A program made the position numbers and the translations under genes. DNA of 64,000 nt from Atherix ibis. Lineage: Eukaryota > Arthropoda > Insecta > Diptera > Athericidae. The stretch lies in NCBI GenBank assembly GCA_958298945.1, contig OY282610.1, positions 21,042,233 to 21,106,232 on the forward strand. Direction: 5' to 3'. Each line of letters opens with the position of its first letter. Position 1 is the stretch's first letter. This document shows positions 1-12,599 of the stretch, in pieces. The notes beneath the pieces were generated by a model. The model was not told where the DNA came from, made no database searches, and saw nothing but the letters and a program-made list of their open reading frames with translations.

Positions 1-1810
1 TAGTTTTGGATGAAAATTATGACCCCAAATCTAATTTGCAATTTTCATTTTAATAGTAAAATTCTCACAACGAGTCTGTCTGACTAAAAGGTCTCATAAA
101 ACCTTATTATTCACCTAATTTTAATTAGAACTTTAGATAAGAGGTCCGAAATAATTTTTTTTAAAAATAAAATTTATTTAGGACCTCTTATATAAAATAA
201 AAGTAAAATTTTTTGTAACAAGTCTGCGTCGTTATTACTGGCGTTTATGAGTACAAATTTAATGAAGAAGAACTTGTGATAAGAGGTCCGAATCAAAGTT
301 CCTAATTTTGGATGAAAATTATGACCCCAAATCTAATTTGCAATTTTCATTTCAATAGTAAAATTCTCACAACGAGTCTGTCTGACTAAAAGGTCTCATA
401 AAAAATTATTCACCTAATTTTAATTAGAACTTTAGATAAGAGGTCCGAAATAATTTTTTTAAAAAATAAAATTTATTTAGGATCTTTTATATAAAATAAA
501 AGTAAAATTTTTTGTAACTAGTCTGCTTCGTTATTACTGGCGTTTATGAGTACTAATTTTATCAAGAAGAACTTGTGCTAAGAGGTCCGAATCAAAGTTC
601 CTAATTTTGGATGAAAATTATGACCCCAAATCTAATTTGCAATTTTCATTTCAATAGTAAAATTCTCACAACGAGTCTGTCTGACTAAAAGGTCTCATAA
701 AAAATTATTCACCTAATTTTAATTAGAACTTTAGATAAGAGGTCCGAAATAATTTTTTTAAAAAATAAAATTTATTTAGGATCTTTTATATAAAATAAAA
801 GTAAAATTTTTTGTAACTAGTCTGCTTCGTTATTACTGGCGTTTATGAGTACTAATTTTATCAAGAAGAACTTGTGCTAAGAGGTCCGAATCAAAGTTCC
901 TAGTTTTGGATGAAAATTATGACCCCAAATCTAATTTGCAATTTTCATTTTAATAGTAAAATTCTCACGACGAGTCTGTTTGACTTAAAGCTCTCATCAA
1001 AAATAATCATAAAAATCATTCACCTAATTCCATTTAGAACTTTAAATAAGAGGTCCTAAATAAATTCTTTTAAAAATAAAATTTATTTAGGACCTCTTAT
1101 CTAAAATAAAAGTAAAATTTTTTGTAACAAGTCTGCTTCGTTATAACTTGAGTTTATGAATAAAAATCTAATCAAGAAGAACATGTGTTAGGAGGTCCGA
1201 ATCAAAGTTCCTAGTTTTGGATGAAAATTTTGACCCCAAATCTAATTTGCAAATTTTATTTTAATAGTACAATTCTCACAACGAGTCTGTCTGACTAAAA
1301 GGTCTCATAAAAAACTATTCACCTAATTTTAATTAGAACTTTAGATAAGAGGTCCGAAATAAATTTTTTTAAAAATTAAATTTATTTAGGACCTCTTATA
1401 TAAAATAAAAGTAAAATTTTTTGTAACAAGTCTGCTTCGTTATAACTTGAGTTTATGAATAAAAATCTAATCAAGAAGAACATGTGTTAGGAGGTCCGAA
1501 TTGAAGTTCCTAGTTTTGGATGAAAATTATGACCCCAAATCTAATTTGCAATTTTTATTTTAATAGTAAAATTCTCACAACGAGTCTGTCTGACTAAAAG
1601 GTATCATAAAAAATTATTCACCTAATTTTATTTAGAACTTTAGATAAGAGGTCCGAAATAATTTTTTTTTCAAAATTAAATTTATTTAGGACCTCTTATC
1701 TAAAATAGAAGTAAAATTTCTTAAAATAAGTTTGGCTCGTCATTACTGGAGTTTATGAGTACAAATTTAATGAAGAAGAACTTGTGATAAGAGGTCCGAA
1801 TCAAAATTCT
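1..1810. repeat. ~300 bp tandem satellite, six units
   Basis: The phrase TTTTGGATGAAAATTATGAC recurs, sometimes with small changes, near 1, 302, 601, 900, 1211 and 1511, giving units of about 299-311 bp. Each unit contains two copies of TAAGAGGTCCGAA about 150 bp apart, so the unit is a dimer of an older ~150 bp monomer. The units at 302-600 and 601-899 look identical by eye, which points to recent duplication. The array runs off the left edge of the window. No coding frame is maintained. Confidence 0.93.
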
Positions 1811-2580
1811 TAGTTTTGGTCAAAATTTATGACCCCAAATCAATTCGGCTACTTCTTTTGTCGAAAATAAATTATTGTTCAACGAGTATGACTTGAATTT
1901 TTCCGAGTTGTGACCATTTGTATGTTGTTTTTGTATTAATTTTTTAATTTAAAACGTGTGATAAGAGGTCCGAAATTGAAAAAATTTCTATCAACGACTC
2001 CTACTCATTATTTCCCAATTCGAATCAGATTTATTACTATTTGCTTAATTTTTATGTTCATTTTTTTTTTAACTTAAAACTTTTAATAAGCGATCCGATT
2101 CAAAGCATCTGCTTTTGGGGAAATATTATGACCCCAAATCTTTTCTGTTACTTCTTTTGATGAAAATAATTTTTTTACAAAGAATTTTAATTTTTTTACA
2201 ATGAATTTTCCCTATTGTAATGGGACATGTGACTGTTAATATAATTTTTGCTTATTCATTTGTCTTTAAAAACTTATGATGAGAGGTCCGAAATGAAATT
2301 TTTTTTTCATATTGAAAATAACAAATTTTCAGAGTTAGTCTGCTTTGTTCTAACTCTACCGCCGAAACAGATTTTTTGTCTATTTGCCTATTATTTAAAA
2401 TTTATTTTTTAGCAAAGACCTTTTAATAAGAGGTCCGAATTAAAATCAAAATTGAGATTTCTGTCCAACGAGTCTTAACCATTATTTTTCTATCCGGATC
2501 AGATTTGTGATTATTTTTCTAATTATTTAAATCAAATTTTCAATTAGAAATTTCGTTAAGAGGTCCGAAAAAAAAATTAG
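1811..2580. repeat. Diverged edge of the 300 bp satellite
   Basis: Decayed copies continue, marked by AAGAGGTCCGAA-like words near 1965, 2088 (changed to AAGCGATCCG), 2280, 2428 and 2553. Spacing is roughly 120-190 bp. Divergence rising toward the array edge is the usual pattern where unequal exchange homogenises the core but not the flank. Confidence 0.8.
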
Positions 2581-4780
2581 TTTTTCTTTGATCAAAATTT
2601 TTTTTGGATTAATTTTTTCGTTGCCATTTTCTTGTAATTTTATTTTATTTTCTCCCATAGCTAGCAACCACTTTTCACATGATTATTGATTAAAAAAAAA
2701 AATCAATTTTGTCTTTTTTTTTTCATTGAGAGTAAAAGGAATTTTTTAAAAATAATTTCAACTTTATATCTGAAGTATTAGCGCTTATTGAATTTAATTT
2801 AAATGAGAGATAAACACATACACATAAATATAGATAGTTAGTTATGTTCATAGTAAAAGTGGTGGTAAACCCTTAAGGTTTTAGTGAAGTGTCTCCAACT
2901 AATATGATATTCATAAATTTCAATTGGAATGCCTAAGCACTATTTTCATAGAGTTTCGTTTCGTTTTTCAAGTACGAATAGTTGAATTGTTTGGTGAGGT
3001 ACTTCCTTGCGAAGCGAAGCCTTCACCTTGACTGAAACGTTGACCTTCGAATAAATAATGTACTCTGCACTTGTTGTCGGTTTTAGTAGTCACAGCCACT
3101 ATCAACCACCATTTGCTGTCTTAATATTGTAGAATCGACTGCCTTCGACCTTGTTCTTAGCAAGGCTGGGAACTACTAATTCATAATGTCTAAATTATGA
3201 GTACACACACCGCTCGTTCGCATAGTTGAGTACTCGTACTTTTTTGTTTAAATATTTACATTAACAATGACACGATTTTTTGCATATTTCAAGAGTAAAG
3301 TCAACTTTTATCAGTAAATATTGTGTAATAAAAAAAAACTCCTCGCTATTCGTACTATACGAATAGTAAGTTGAAAATTTTTAACATATACGATATACGC
3401 AAAAGACAATACAACCGACTCTAGAATAAAATTCGGAGATGATCTTAGATAGGGAGTAAAAAGCACAATTGCCAACTGTGCAAATATTGTTGAATTTTTT
3501 ATTTGCAATTTACTAAACTTGATTGTTCAATTAGTAATTTTTAGTATTTTCGTTTACGACATTAAATTGATTTTAGCACAACGAAATATTGTCCAAACTC
3601 TTGAGTGATGGTAGAGTCCATTCCATAATAAGTAAAGTGTTGCCATTGGTAACCGATTCAAAACATAACACACACTGACACCAAAACAATCATCCCTTCT
3701 ACGGGTACGTATGGTGGCTAGTGGCTGCTGCTGGTTAGCTCGTAAATGGCCAACGAAAATTTCTGCTAGTAAATCCTTTTTTCTCACAACAACGATAGTC
3801 ACAATCGATTAGTCGGCTTGTGTGTTGGCTTGTTGACTTTTTCATTAAAAACTTAAACGAGTTTTATTCAAACGTTAATTATTTAATATAATGTTCATAT
3901 AATATATTTTGTCAGGAAACTTTTATTATAAAATTTAGTGAAGTAGCAAAATATTATCAAATGTGAAAGCACCTCTGTTTTTTTTTTTTTTTTTTTGATG
4001 GTATTTTTATTAGTGAATTATTTAATGGAATTGTGAAAAAAAATTAAAATTTATCATATGTGAAAAAAAAGAAAAGAATAGAAATTATTTGATCAAATTA
4101 AGGATTCAGCAAAATGAATATTTGCTAGCAAGAATTGAGCATTTTACCCCCCAAACCAAAAAGAGCAAAGGACCTATTTCAATTCTGTTTCATTTTCATT
4201 ATTTATACCTATTTCAAATTTATTATCCTTTTTTTCCTTATTATCATATTTTTTTGCTATTTTGTCCAAGATTTTTTTAAAACAAAATTTTTTTTAATTC
4301 AATAAAATTTTAAAAGTTATTTTAAACATTTGCATAGTCAAGGATAAAAGGATAAAGCTTCTAATCGAAATTTATTTCATTGATCATTTTGCTTTTATAT
4401 TTTTAATCTATTTTATTTTTTTTTGGTATAAAATCATAGAGTTTTTGTGATACTTCATTACAGAATAAGAATTCTGTAATTAATAGAAAAATATGGAAAA
4501 TCGTAAATTTTTTAAACACATTTGGACTTACGAAAAAAGCATTTATTTTATCAAGAGGCTTACTATTTATTCCAAAAAATTTAGAAAATAAATACGTCAA
4601 AAAATATTTCCTATTCTTAGTTGCGTAATTTCAAAAAGCTGGTTTTTTTTTTTATTTAAAACTAAATCAAATTTATGAGTTTTTTATTGCATTTTATGAA
4701 ATTATATTTAAAAAAAACTGCTTTAAATTCTTACGAAATCGAATTTTTGACTAATTTTGTGATTTTTGGCCTAACGGAAA
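2581..4780. other. Non-repetitive AT-rich sequence, no gene recognised
   Basis: The stretch 2840-3850 is of more even base composition than its surroundings but has no open frame with codon-like structure and no splice-flanked exon that I can support. From 3900 to 4780 it is low-complexity A/T sequence. It could be intergenic or part of a long upstream intron. Confidence 0.5.
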
Positions 4781-6140
4781 TTTTATGAAATTACTTTTCA
4801 GTTATTTCGAAAGTTATCAATAAAAATTAGCTCATTTTGGGCTTATGAAAAGTTGCAGTTTTTTACGAAAGGCCTTTTTTGTTATTTCGGAAGCCTCAAA
4901 AAATTGGACCATTTTGGACTTAACATATGCAATTTTGTGACTTTTTTTCAAAAGTGATTTTGGTTTATTACGAAAAGTCTCAAAAAAATTGGACCATTTT
5001 GGGCTTATGCAAATTTCTGATTTTTCACGAAAGTCTTTTTTACTTATTTCGAAAATTGTCATTAAAAATTGGCACATTTGGGCTTATGAAAAGTTGTGAT
5101 TTTATTACGAAAAGTTTCAAAAAAAAAATTGGACCATTTTGGGCTTATGCAAACTTCTAATTTTTTACAAAAGTCCTTTTTAGTTATTTTGAAAAGCCTC
5201 AAAAAAATTGGACCATTTTGGGCTTAGGCACAATTATGACTTTTTTGTACTAAAGTGATTTTGAGCTATTTCGAAAAGTCTCAAAAAAATTTGACCATTT
5301 TGGGCTAATGCAAAGTTGTAAGTTTTTACGAAAATCCTTCTTTGTTATTTCGAAAGGTCTCAAAAAAATTCCACCATTTTGGCCTTACGAAAAGTTCTGA
5401 TTTTTTGCAAATGTCCTTTTTAGTTATTTCCGAAGCCTCTAAAAATTGCACCATTTTGGACTTGCAATTTTGTTACTTTTGCAATTTTGTTACTTTTTTT
5501 TATGAAAGTGATTTTGTGTTATTTCCACGAGTCTCAAAAAAATTAGATCATTTGGAGCTTATTCAAAGTTGAGACATTTTTATGAAAGCCCTTTTCTGTT
5601 ATATCGAAAATTCTCAAAAAAAATTGGATCATTTTGGGCTTATGAAAAGTTCTGACTTCTTTTACTAAAGTGATTTTGAGTTATTTCCAAAAATCTTAAT
5701 AAATTGGACTATTTTTGGCTCATGAAAGATTATTCACGAACCTCTTTTTTAGTTATTTCCAAAAGTTTCCAAAACAATTTGACCATTTCGGGCTTAGGCA
5801 AAATTGTGACTTTTTTGAATTAAAGTGATTTTGAGTTATTTCAAAAAGCTTCAAAAAAAGGGTGTTTTTTGGGCTTATGAAAAGTTGTGAAATTTTTTTA
5901 ATGAAAGTAATTTTAAGTTATTTTGCAAATTCTCAAAAAAATTTGGACCATTTTGGGCTAATGCAAAGTTATAATTTTTTACAAACGTCCTTTTTAGTTA
6001 TTTCGAAAAGTCTCAAAAAAATTGGCTCAGTTTGGGCTTATGAAAAGTTGTAACTTTTTTTATTAAAGTAATTTTGAGTTATTTTGAAAATTCCCTAAGA
6101 AAATTGGACCACTTTGGGCTTATGCAAAGTTGTCAAATTG
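4780..6140. repeat. ~80 bp tandem array
   Basis: The phrase CTCAAAAAAATTGGACCATTT, or near variants, recurs near 4908, 4993, 5133, 5213, 5294 and 5373, and on to about 6110. Spacing is mostly 77-85 bp. Each monomer reads roughly: TTATTTCGAAAAGTCTC, A-run, TTGGACCATTTTGGGCTTATG, then AAAGTTGTGACTTTTTTAC. About 16 degenerate copies. Small open frames within it on both strands are repeat by-products. Confidence 0.9.
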
Positions 6141-7904
6141 CTTATTTTGCAAATAGACACGAACTTTATAAGACTTTTTAAGTATTTTTGAGGTTCTTTT
6201 TCAAGTAATTTGATATTGTTTTATGACTGAAATTTTATTAATAATATTATGTGAATTCTGTACTCATATCAAAATTTAATTTTTTTCTATGCGATGTTAT
6301 TTATTTAAAAAATAATATTAATTCTGTTCTTATTCTGTTGATAATTTGTATAATTAAAAAAAATTATTTTCATTTAGATGATTTTGTTTTTCGATGTTTG
6401 GTTAGTTGGCAAATTAAATACTGAAGAATAAATTGCAAAAACAATATTTTAAATAATTTTCCAAAATAGGTGCAAACAAGTAGACAAGCTGAATTTTCGT
6501 GTTAATTTTGTTATCGCTTAAAGTTGAGTTCATTTTCAGTTTTCTAAAATTACTCTAAGAAATTGATTAGCCCATCCCTGCTTGCAATAATCGTAGGTGA
6601 ATTTTTCCTACGATTTAGTTCAATTTATTCCACTTGTTTTATAATTTGTCAACCTCTCAGCCCTATTCTTTCCCCTTGCATCTTCGTTTCTTTCTTTCTT
6701 TAAGTGCTTGTGATATAAACACACTGTTGTGTGTAATTCTCTTGTAAATGCATTTCAATATTTTCTTGTAAATTTTTTTATAATGAATACTTACATATTA
6801 CCGCCTATGGTCACAATACCATAACTTTTGTAACTGTTGGCAGTATTCCCCTCTAACTCATCCTTATTTTTCTTACCCTCACATTATTTCTATTATAAAT
6901 ATTCGATAGTCACAGCAAGCGGGAAAATATTTGCCACTCGCCCCCTGTTGGGGTGTATACTCTCAACACTATTCATATAATAGTCCCAACACCTGTGCCT
7001 ATTTCATGTTGTTAACAAATGACAATTACTTGAGAGGAGCATAATTTGTTGCTAAAAGTGCGTGTTAAATTGTGTGCTGAACCAAAGCAGCAAAGCAATT
7101 TTGAATTTCATTTAAATGAAGCGAAAATGTTCAATTTCGTTTTATTTATTGTAGTAACGACAAACGTAGTCAATTTATTAGTTAGTTAACACCATAGGTA
7201 AGTAGGAAATTCGAAAAACACTGAACATATGAAATAACAAGAAAATAATTACAATAAAAATAAAAATAATATTTAAAGTAAAATATAATAGGTAGTTTTA
7301 TGTTCACGTTATAAGAAAAAAGGTATTAACAGGAAGGAAAGAAAGGTTGTAAAGTATGTCAAAAAAATAAGCTATGAAAATATTACTTGTAATGGAGCAG
7401 ATAATATTATTATTGAAGATTCTAAAAATTAATCATTATTATTTTAACATGATTTCTTACAATAAGGGTTATCGGTCATATTCAAGTCAATAGAGTTTTC
7501 AGAAAAGGATAACAATATAATAAACATCAGCAAATAAAGCAACTTGATTGAAATTGCTCTCCTTCCAAAGAATGGAAAATGAAAAATTAAAAGCAGAAAA
7601 ACAGGATCCCTCCGAAGTAGTGAAAAAGTCTTAAAAGTAAAGGCAAATTAAACTTAAAAATCAATTCAAAAAGTTTACTTAAAAGTAAAGGCAAATTAAA
7701 CTTAAAAATCAATTCAAAAAGTATTCATGGAAACAAAAAAAAAAAACAAATCCAGCAAAAATATAAAAAGTAGTAGGAAAATTTGCAGAATAGGAAAATG
7801 TGAATCCATAAAGGATTTTTCTATCTTTAATCAGTGAAAATAATTCTGCATTAAAAAAAAGATATTGAATAAAAAATTAAAGAAAAATAAAAAAAATTAA
7901 ATTT
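6141..7904. other. Non-repetitive AT-rich sequence, no gene recognised
   Basis: I see no exon, RNA gene or mobile element here. The part around 6560-7030 is slightly more GC-rich and contains a short CCCCTGTTGGGG palindrome near 6940, but nothing identifiable. A short tandem duplication at 7631-7722 is listed separately. Confidence 0.45.
7631..7722 (+). repeat. Perfect 44 bp direct repeat
   Basis: The segment 7631-7674 is repeated at 7679-7722 without visible mismatch, separated by 4 bp. It begins TTAAAAGTAAAGGC and ends ATTCAAAAAGT. The identity suggests a recent slippage or repair duplication. Confidence 0.92.
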
Positions 7905-8299
7905 TTCCGGACATTTTCAAAAAAAATTTGGGAAATTTTGGGAATATTGGGAAATTTTCAGCAATTTTAGGAAATAGTTTTAACATTTTTTGGACTTTTT
8001 CGTTGACTTTTTTTTGGGTGTTTTTTTTTTGAAATTTTTTCGAATTTTTTGGAGAATTTTTTTTGGGCTATTTTTGAAATTTTTAAGAAATATTGGAGAT
8101 TTTCTGCAATTTTTTGTAGGTATTCTTTTTCAGTTATCTTTGAAACTTTGGAGATTATTTGGAATTTTTTATAAATTTTTTTTTGAGTTATTTTTGAAAT
8201 TTTTAATGAAATTTTGGAAATTTTTAGGAAATTTTGTAGAATTTTTTTTGGTTATATTTGAAATTTTTTGTAGAATTTTTTTTTTGGTTATATATTGAA

Positions 8300-8368
8300 A
8301 TATATCAAAAGTAACTCAAAAAAAATCTGAATTGTTTGCAGATTTTTTTTGAGTTACTTTTGATATAT
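8300..8368. repeat. Perfect 30 bp inverted repeat (palindrome)
   Basis: Arms at 8300-8329 and 8339-8368 are perfectly complementary around a 9 nt spacer. The right arm lies in the same orientation as the surrounding T-rich repeat, so the left arm is a locally inverted piece of it. It would form a strong hairpin or cruciform. Confidence 0.93.
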
Positions 8369-8728
8369 AAAAAAAAAATATTGGAGATTTTTTGGGTTGT
8401 GTATGAACTTTTTTTAAGAAATTGTGTAGATTTTTTGAAATTTTTGTAGTTTTTTTTTCAGTTTTGTATTGAAATCTTTTAAGAAATTTTGGAGATTATT
8501 TGGAATTTTTTATAAATTTTTTTTTTGAGTTATTTTTGAAATTTTTTATGAAATATTGGAAATTTTGTAGAATTTTTTTTGGTTATTTTTGAAATTTTTT
8601 GTAGAATGTTTTCTGGATATATTTGAAATTTTGAAAGGAAGTTTCGGAGATTTTTTGGAAATTTTTGCAGATTTTTTTTGAGTTACTTTTGATGTTTTTG
8701 TAAAAATTACTTTTGAAGTTTTTTGAAA

Positions 8729-8759
8729 AAAAACAACCCAATTTTTTTGGGTTGTTTTT
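8729..8759. repeat. 13 bp hairpin with T5 loop
   Basis: AAAAACAACCCAA at 8729-8741 pairs with TTGGGTTGTTTTT at 8747-8759 around a loop of five T. It is embedded in the T-rich repeat and is the second inverted structure in this array. Confidence 0.8.
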
Positions 8760-9390
8760 GAAATTTTCGTAGAGTTTTGTTTCGGTTTTGTATTCAAATC
8801 TTTTAAGAAATTTTGGAGATTATTTGGAATTTGTTATAGAATTTTTTTTTGGTTATTTTTGAAATTTTCAATAGATTTTTTTTGGGTTTTGTTTTGAAAA
8901 TTTTAACAAAATTTTGTTGAATTTTTTTTGGGTTATCTTTAATATGTTTTATGAAATAGTGGAGATTTTTTTGAATTTTTTGTAGAATTTTTTTTTTTTG
9001 GATTATTTTTGAAATATTTTAAGAAGTTTTGGAAAATTTGTGGAAGATTTTTTTGAGGGAATTTTTTTTTAGATATTTTTAAGAAGCGTTTAAGGAATGT
9101 GTTTGCAATTTTTTGGGATACTTAAGAAATTTTCGTATATTTATGGGACATTTTTTTAAAAATATTGGGGAATTTGTGGAAAATTTTTGGTCAACTCTAA
9201 AAGGACTTTTGGACATTTTTCGGTAATGATGGGATACTTTTCAGGAATTTTTAAGAATTGTTTGTGGAATTTTTGGTAATTTTAGTAGGAAAACCTAAAG
9301 AATTTTTGGCAAAATTTTCAGGATATTTTTAAAGCATATTTTTGCAAATTGTTGAGATAAATTTTTGGAAGAACTTTTGGAAAATCTTTG

Positions 9391-10639
9391 CTTATTTAAG
9401 ACTTTAAGGCATAAACATCATAATGCTTAATAGGATTTTAAATTGCTTACTTCGATCGGATTAGTAAGAATAAATCTCAACTTCAAACATTTATTTATGC
9501 TCTTTTTTAATTCCACATTTAAAATAATGCCTAAAAAATTCTAATCAAAAAAATTTACAAAAAAAAAAAAATTAATCCTTTACAAAATTGATAAATATTT
9601 AAATAAATATATTATATTAAATTAGGCATTACTTATAAATGATTTAAAAGAAAAAATGTATACCCATAAAAATTACACTTCTTGGTTAAAAATTTCCTTA
9701 AACCATCGAAAGAAAATTACCCAAAAAAAATTACTTTTAAGTTTTCTTCAAAGTGTATTAGTAGAAATAAATTTAATTTCTTTCAAATACCATCAAAATT
9801 AATTTAAAAATTTACTGGAAATACTGCTTGAAAATGACCTTTCGAAAATCCCTAAAATTAATTCTGGAAACTGACCCTCGTACAAAATCATAAAAATCAT
9901 TTTAAATTTTTTTTTCTCGAATATGGTTTTTTTCAACCATTACTTAAATGCTTCTTTAAAAAAGTTCCATGTAAATAATCCTTAAATTCCTTTTACAAAA
10001 AGGATTACCAAAAAAATTTTCTAAAATTATATTTTTTGCAAATATCCTTTTCTCAGCAGTCCTTTTTAAATAATATCAAAGATTACCCCAAAAAAATGTT
10101 GTATGAAAATTTCCTTTTTAAAATACTTAAAAATAATTTCTTTAAAAATCACTTTAAATAAATATTTTTAACAAAAGAAAATGTTTGTATTAAAAATACT
10201 TGCCAAAAATAAAATTTACAATTTACTTGAAACACTTTAGGATATGATTTTGATTTTAGAACATTTTGGTCGTCGAAATTGTTTACCAGCCGAGGAGGGA
10301 AAGTACAAATAAATAAAACTAAATTCAGTCCACATGTTCGATTTAAATGTGGCACATTATTCGGCATTTGTTACATCATTCAACTCTGACAATAAGGATT
10401 CCTTTACATAAAATTCGCATATCGATTTACATTTATCGCATAAAGTGACACGTGACATAAATATTTTAGCTTAAAAATTTTTGTAAGAAAAACTAAGGAA
10501 AAAAAAGTGAAAAACAACTTTGCCTAAAAATATTTAAAACGGAATTTATTACAAATAATACTTTTGCTGAAATAATGACGATTAGTCCCAATTCAAAATC
10601 TGTAAAAATGAACAGGCTCCAAATGACCTCAAAATTTTT
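9391..10639. other. AT-rich sequence, no gene recognised
   Basis: Low-complexity A/T sequence with many AAAATT and TCCTTTTAAA words. It may include very decayed repeats between 9700 and 10160, but I could not fix a period. I see no exon or mobile element. Confidence 0.4.
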
Positions 10640-11135
10640 TTAAAAAAATTAAAGCATTTTTATAAGAAAGTTACAGCGGTTTTTATAATAAAATTATAGC
10701 AGTGTTTGTAGGGAAATTATAGCAATTTTCATAAGAAAGTTGTACAAGTTTTGATGAGAAAATTACCGCAGTTTTTTATAAGAAAGTTGTAGCGATTTTT
10801 ATAATAAAATTATAGCAGTTTTTGTAGGAATATTATTGCAGTGCTAAATGGAAAATTTCAACAGTTTTCATAGGAAAATTATAGCAGTTTTTATGGGAAA
10901 GTTACGGCAATAAGAAAATTATAGCAGTTTGCATAGAAAAGTTGTAGAAGTTTTTATGAGAAAATTACTGCAGTTTTTATAAGAAAGTTGTAGCAGTTTT
11001 TAAAATAAAATTATAGCAATTTTTTGTGGGAGAATTATTGCAGTGCTAACAGGAAAATTTCAACAGTTTTCATAGGAAAATTAAAGCGAATTTGTACTGG
11101 AAAATTGTAGCAGTTTTAATGGAAAAGATACAGGA
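10640..11135 (+). repeat. ~23 bp minisatellite (TTATAGCAGTTTTTATA), block 1
   Basis: Words of the form TTA(T/C)AGCAGTTTTTAT recur every ~23 bp; for example 10671, 10694 and 10717 are exactly 23 bp apart. The block starts after the phrase CTCCAAATGACCTCAAAATTT near 10617. The same phrase precedes block 2 near 14850, so the two blocks share both repeat and left flank. Confidence 0.92.
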
Positions 11136-12599
11136 ATAAAGACAAAATCCGAAAATCCATACCATTGCACGCACGGTGTCAGTCAATTGAAGGATCATAG
11201 TTAGAAGAAACCCATTGTCCGTAGTAGCCAAATCTTAGAATAGAGCAGGTACTAAAAATATAGAAAGGATCAAAACCGAAAAGTACGTACGTACTACTCA
11301 AAATTAGAAAAATAATTTCTCAAGTGTCTCCTAAAGGATGTAAATTGATATCTTTGCATATTAGAAAAGGAGTAGAAAATATTAATGTGAATATAAGCGC
11401 GTATTAATAATATAATAAAGAAAAGGACATAAAAGGATATTTATGTTCAAGTAATGAGGGAATTTTTCTGTAAAATCGTATAAAAATTAGAAGAATTCCT
11501 TTTCGGAAGAAACGAAAAAGAGCTTTAAAAAATACAGTTTTTGTGGATAGTATCTATACACAAAGGGATGGTGAAAAAAGGACGCTAGAAATATAGCCTT
11601 TCTTATGAAATTGAAGAAAAAATAATATATCTTCAAACGGAATTCGGTAAATATTTTATGGAATAAAGAATAAACAAACAAAAAAACAACAACAAAGAAA
11701 CACAGTAAAATACACACAATAGAAGAGAAAAAAGGATAACAACGGAAGCGGAAACGAACACAAAAATACGTTAACGAAAATCAATACACGTCTGAGCTAT
11801 TAATACGTCAATACATAAGTACACGTTTAAATTTTTCGTGGGGGAGGGGGTGTATATGATTTTGATTCCAAAATTTTTTGATTGTGTCTGTGTATATGTG
11901 TGTGTCTGTTTATGGATGTGTATTTACCACCTTCCTAAGGGATTTCTGGATTTTGTTTAAATTTTTTATATGATTTTTAATAAACAGCCAATAGAATTTT
12001 AATACGAAAGAACCGAAAAAATATACGTTTTTTTTTGCTTTCGAAAAACGCCATTTTCTCTGTGAATTTAAATGAACTATATTTTTTCTAAAAACTTTTG
12101 CCAAAAAAAAAAAATTATTTAAAAGAATTTTGGTTGCATTTTTTTTAAGTCGGTTTTTTTTTTTGCTTATAAAAAAAAAATATCCTGAAAGTTCTGGATT
12201 TAAATAATAAAATTGGAAAATAATAAACATAAAACTTTTTAAGAAAACGATAACAATTAAATATTTTGATATGTTTCAAAATTATTTGAAATTGCATGAT
12301 AAGAATAAAAATGAAAGAAAAAAATCAGAAAAGGACGAAAAGGCAATATGTTGAATAGAAATATAAAAACCAGAAAATAGGATGACAAAATACTACAAAA
12401 TGGGCAAAAAATATTGAGGAAATGTCCTTTAAATAGGCGAGAGAAATTAAATATCCCATAAAAGAATATCCTGAGGAAATGACAAAAATATAATAAACAC
12501 AATCAAACAAACAAAAATCCGCAAAAAACTATGGTAACAAAATAAAAAAAAAATACCATGAACAAAGTATTTAGAATAGGAAAAACAATAAAAAACTTA
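11136..12599. other. AT-rich sequence, no gene recognised
   Basis: A mixture of A-rich and T-rich sequence, with a G-run near 11840 and a TG-rich patch at 11885-11915. Several Phe/Lys-rich open frames exist on the minus strand, but none shows real codon bias or a recognisable domain. Confidence 0.4.

Larger units (their letters stand above)
7905..9390. repeat. T-rich degenerate repeat (GAAATTTTTGG-type)
   Basis: Irregular repeats of words such as TTTTTGAAATTTTT, GTAGAATTTTTTTT and GGTTATTTTTGAAAT occur with no fixed period. The + strand is strongly T-over-A and G-over-C skewed. The 102-codon open frame at 7990-8298 translates to repeated Phe/Leu/Ile-rich sequence and is a composition artefact. 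Confidence 0.8.

Noticed and set aside
7990..8298. 102-codon open frame on the + strand
   Set aside because: It lies wholly in T-rich repeat sequence and encodes iterated Phe/Leu/Ile strings. The frame is open because TTT/ATT-rich repeats lack stops.
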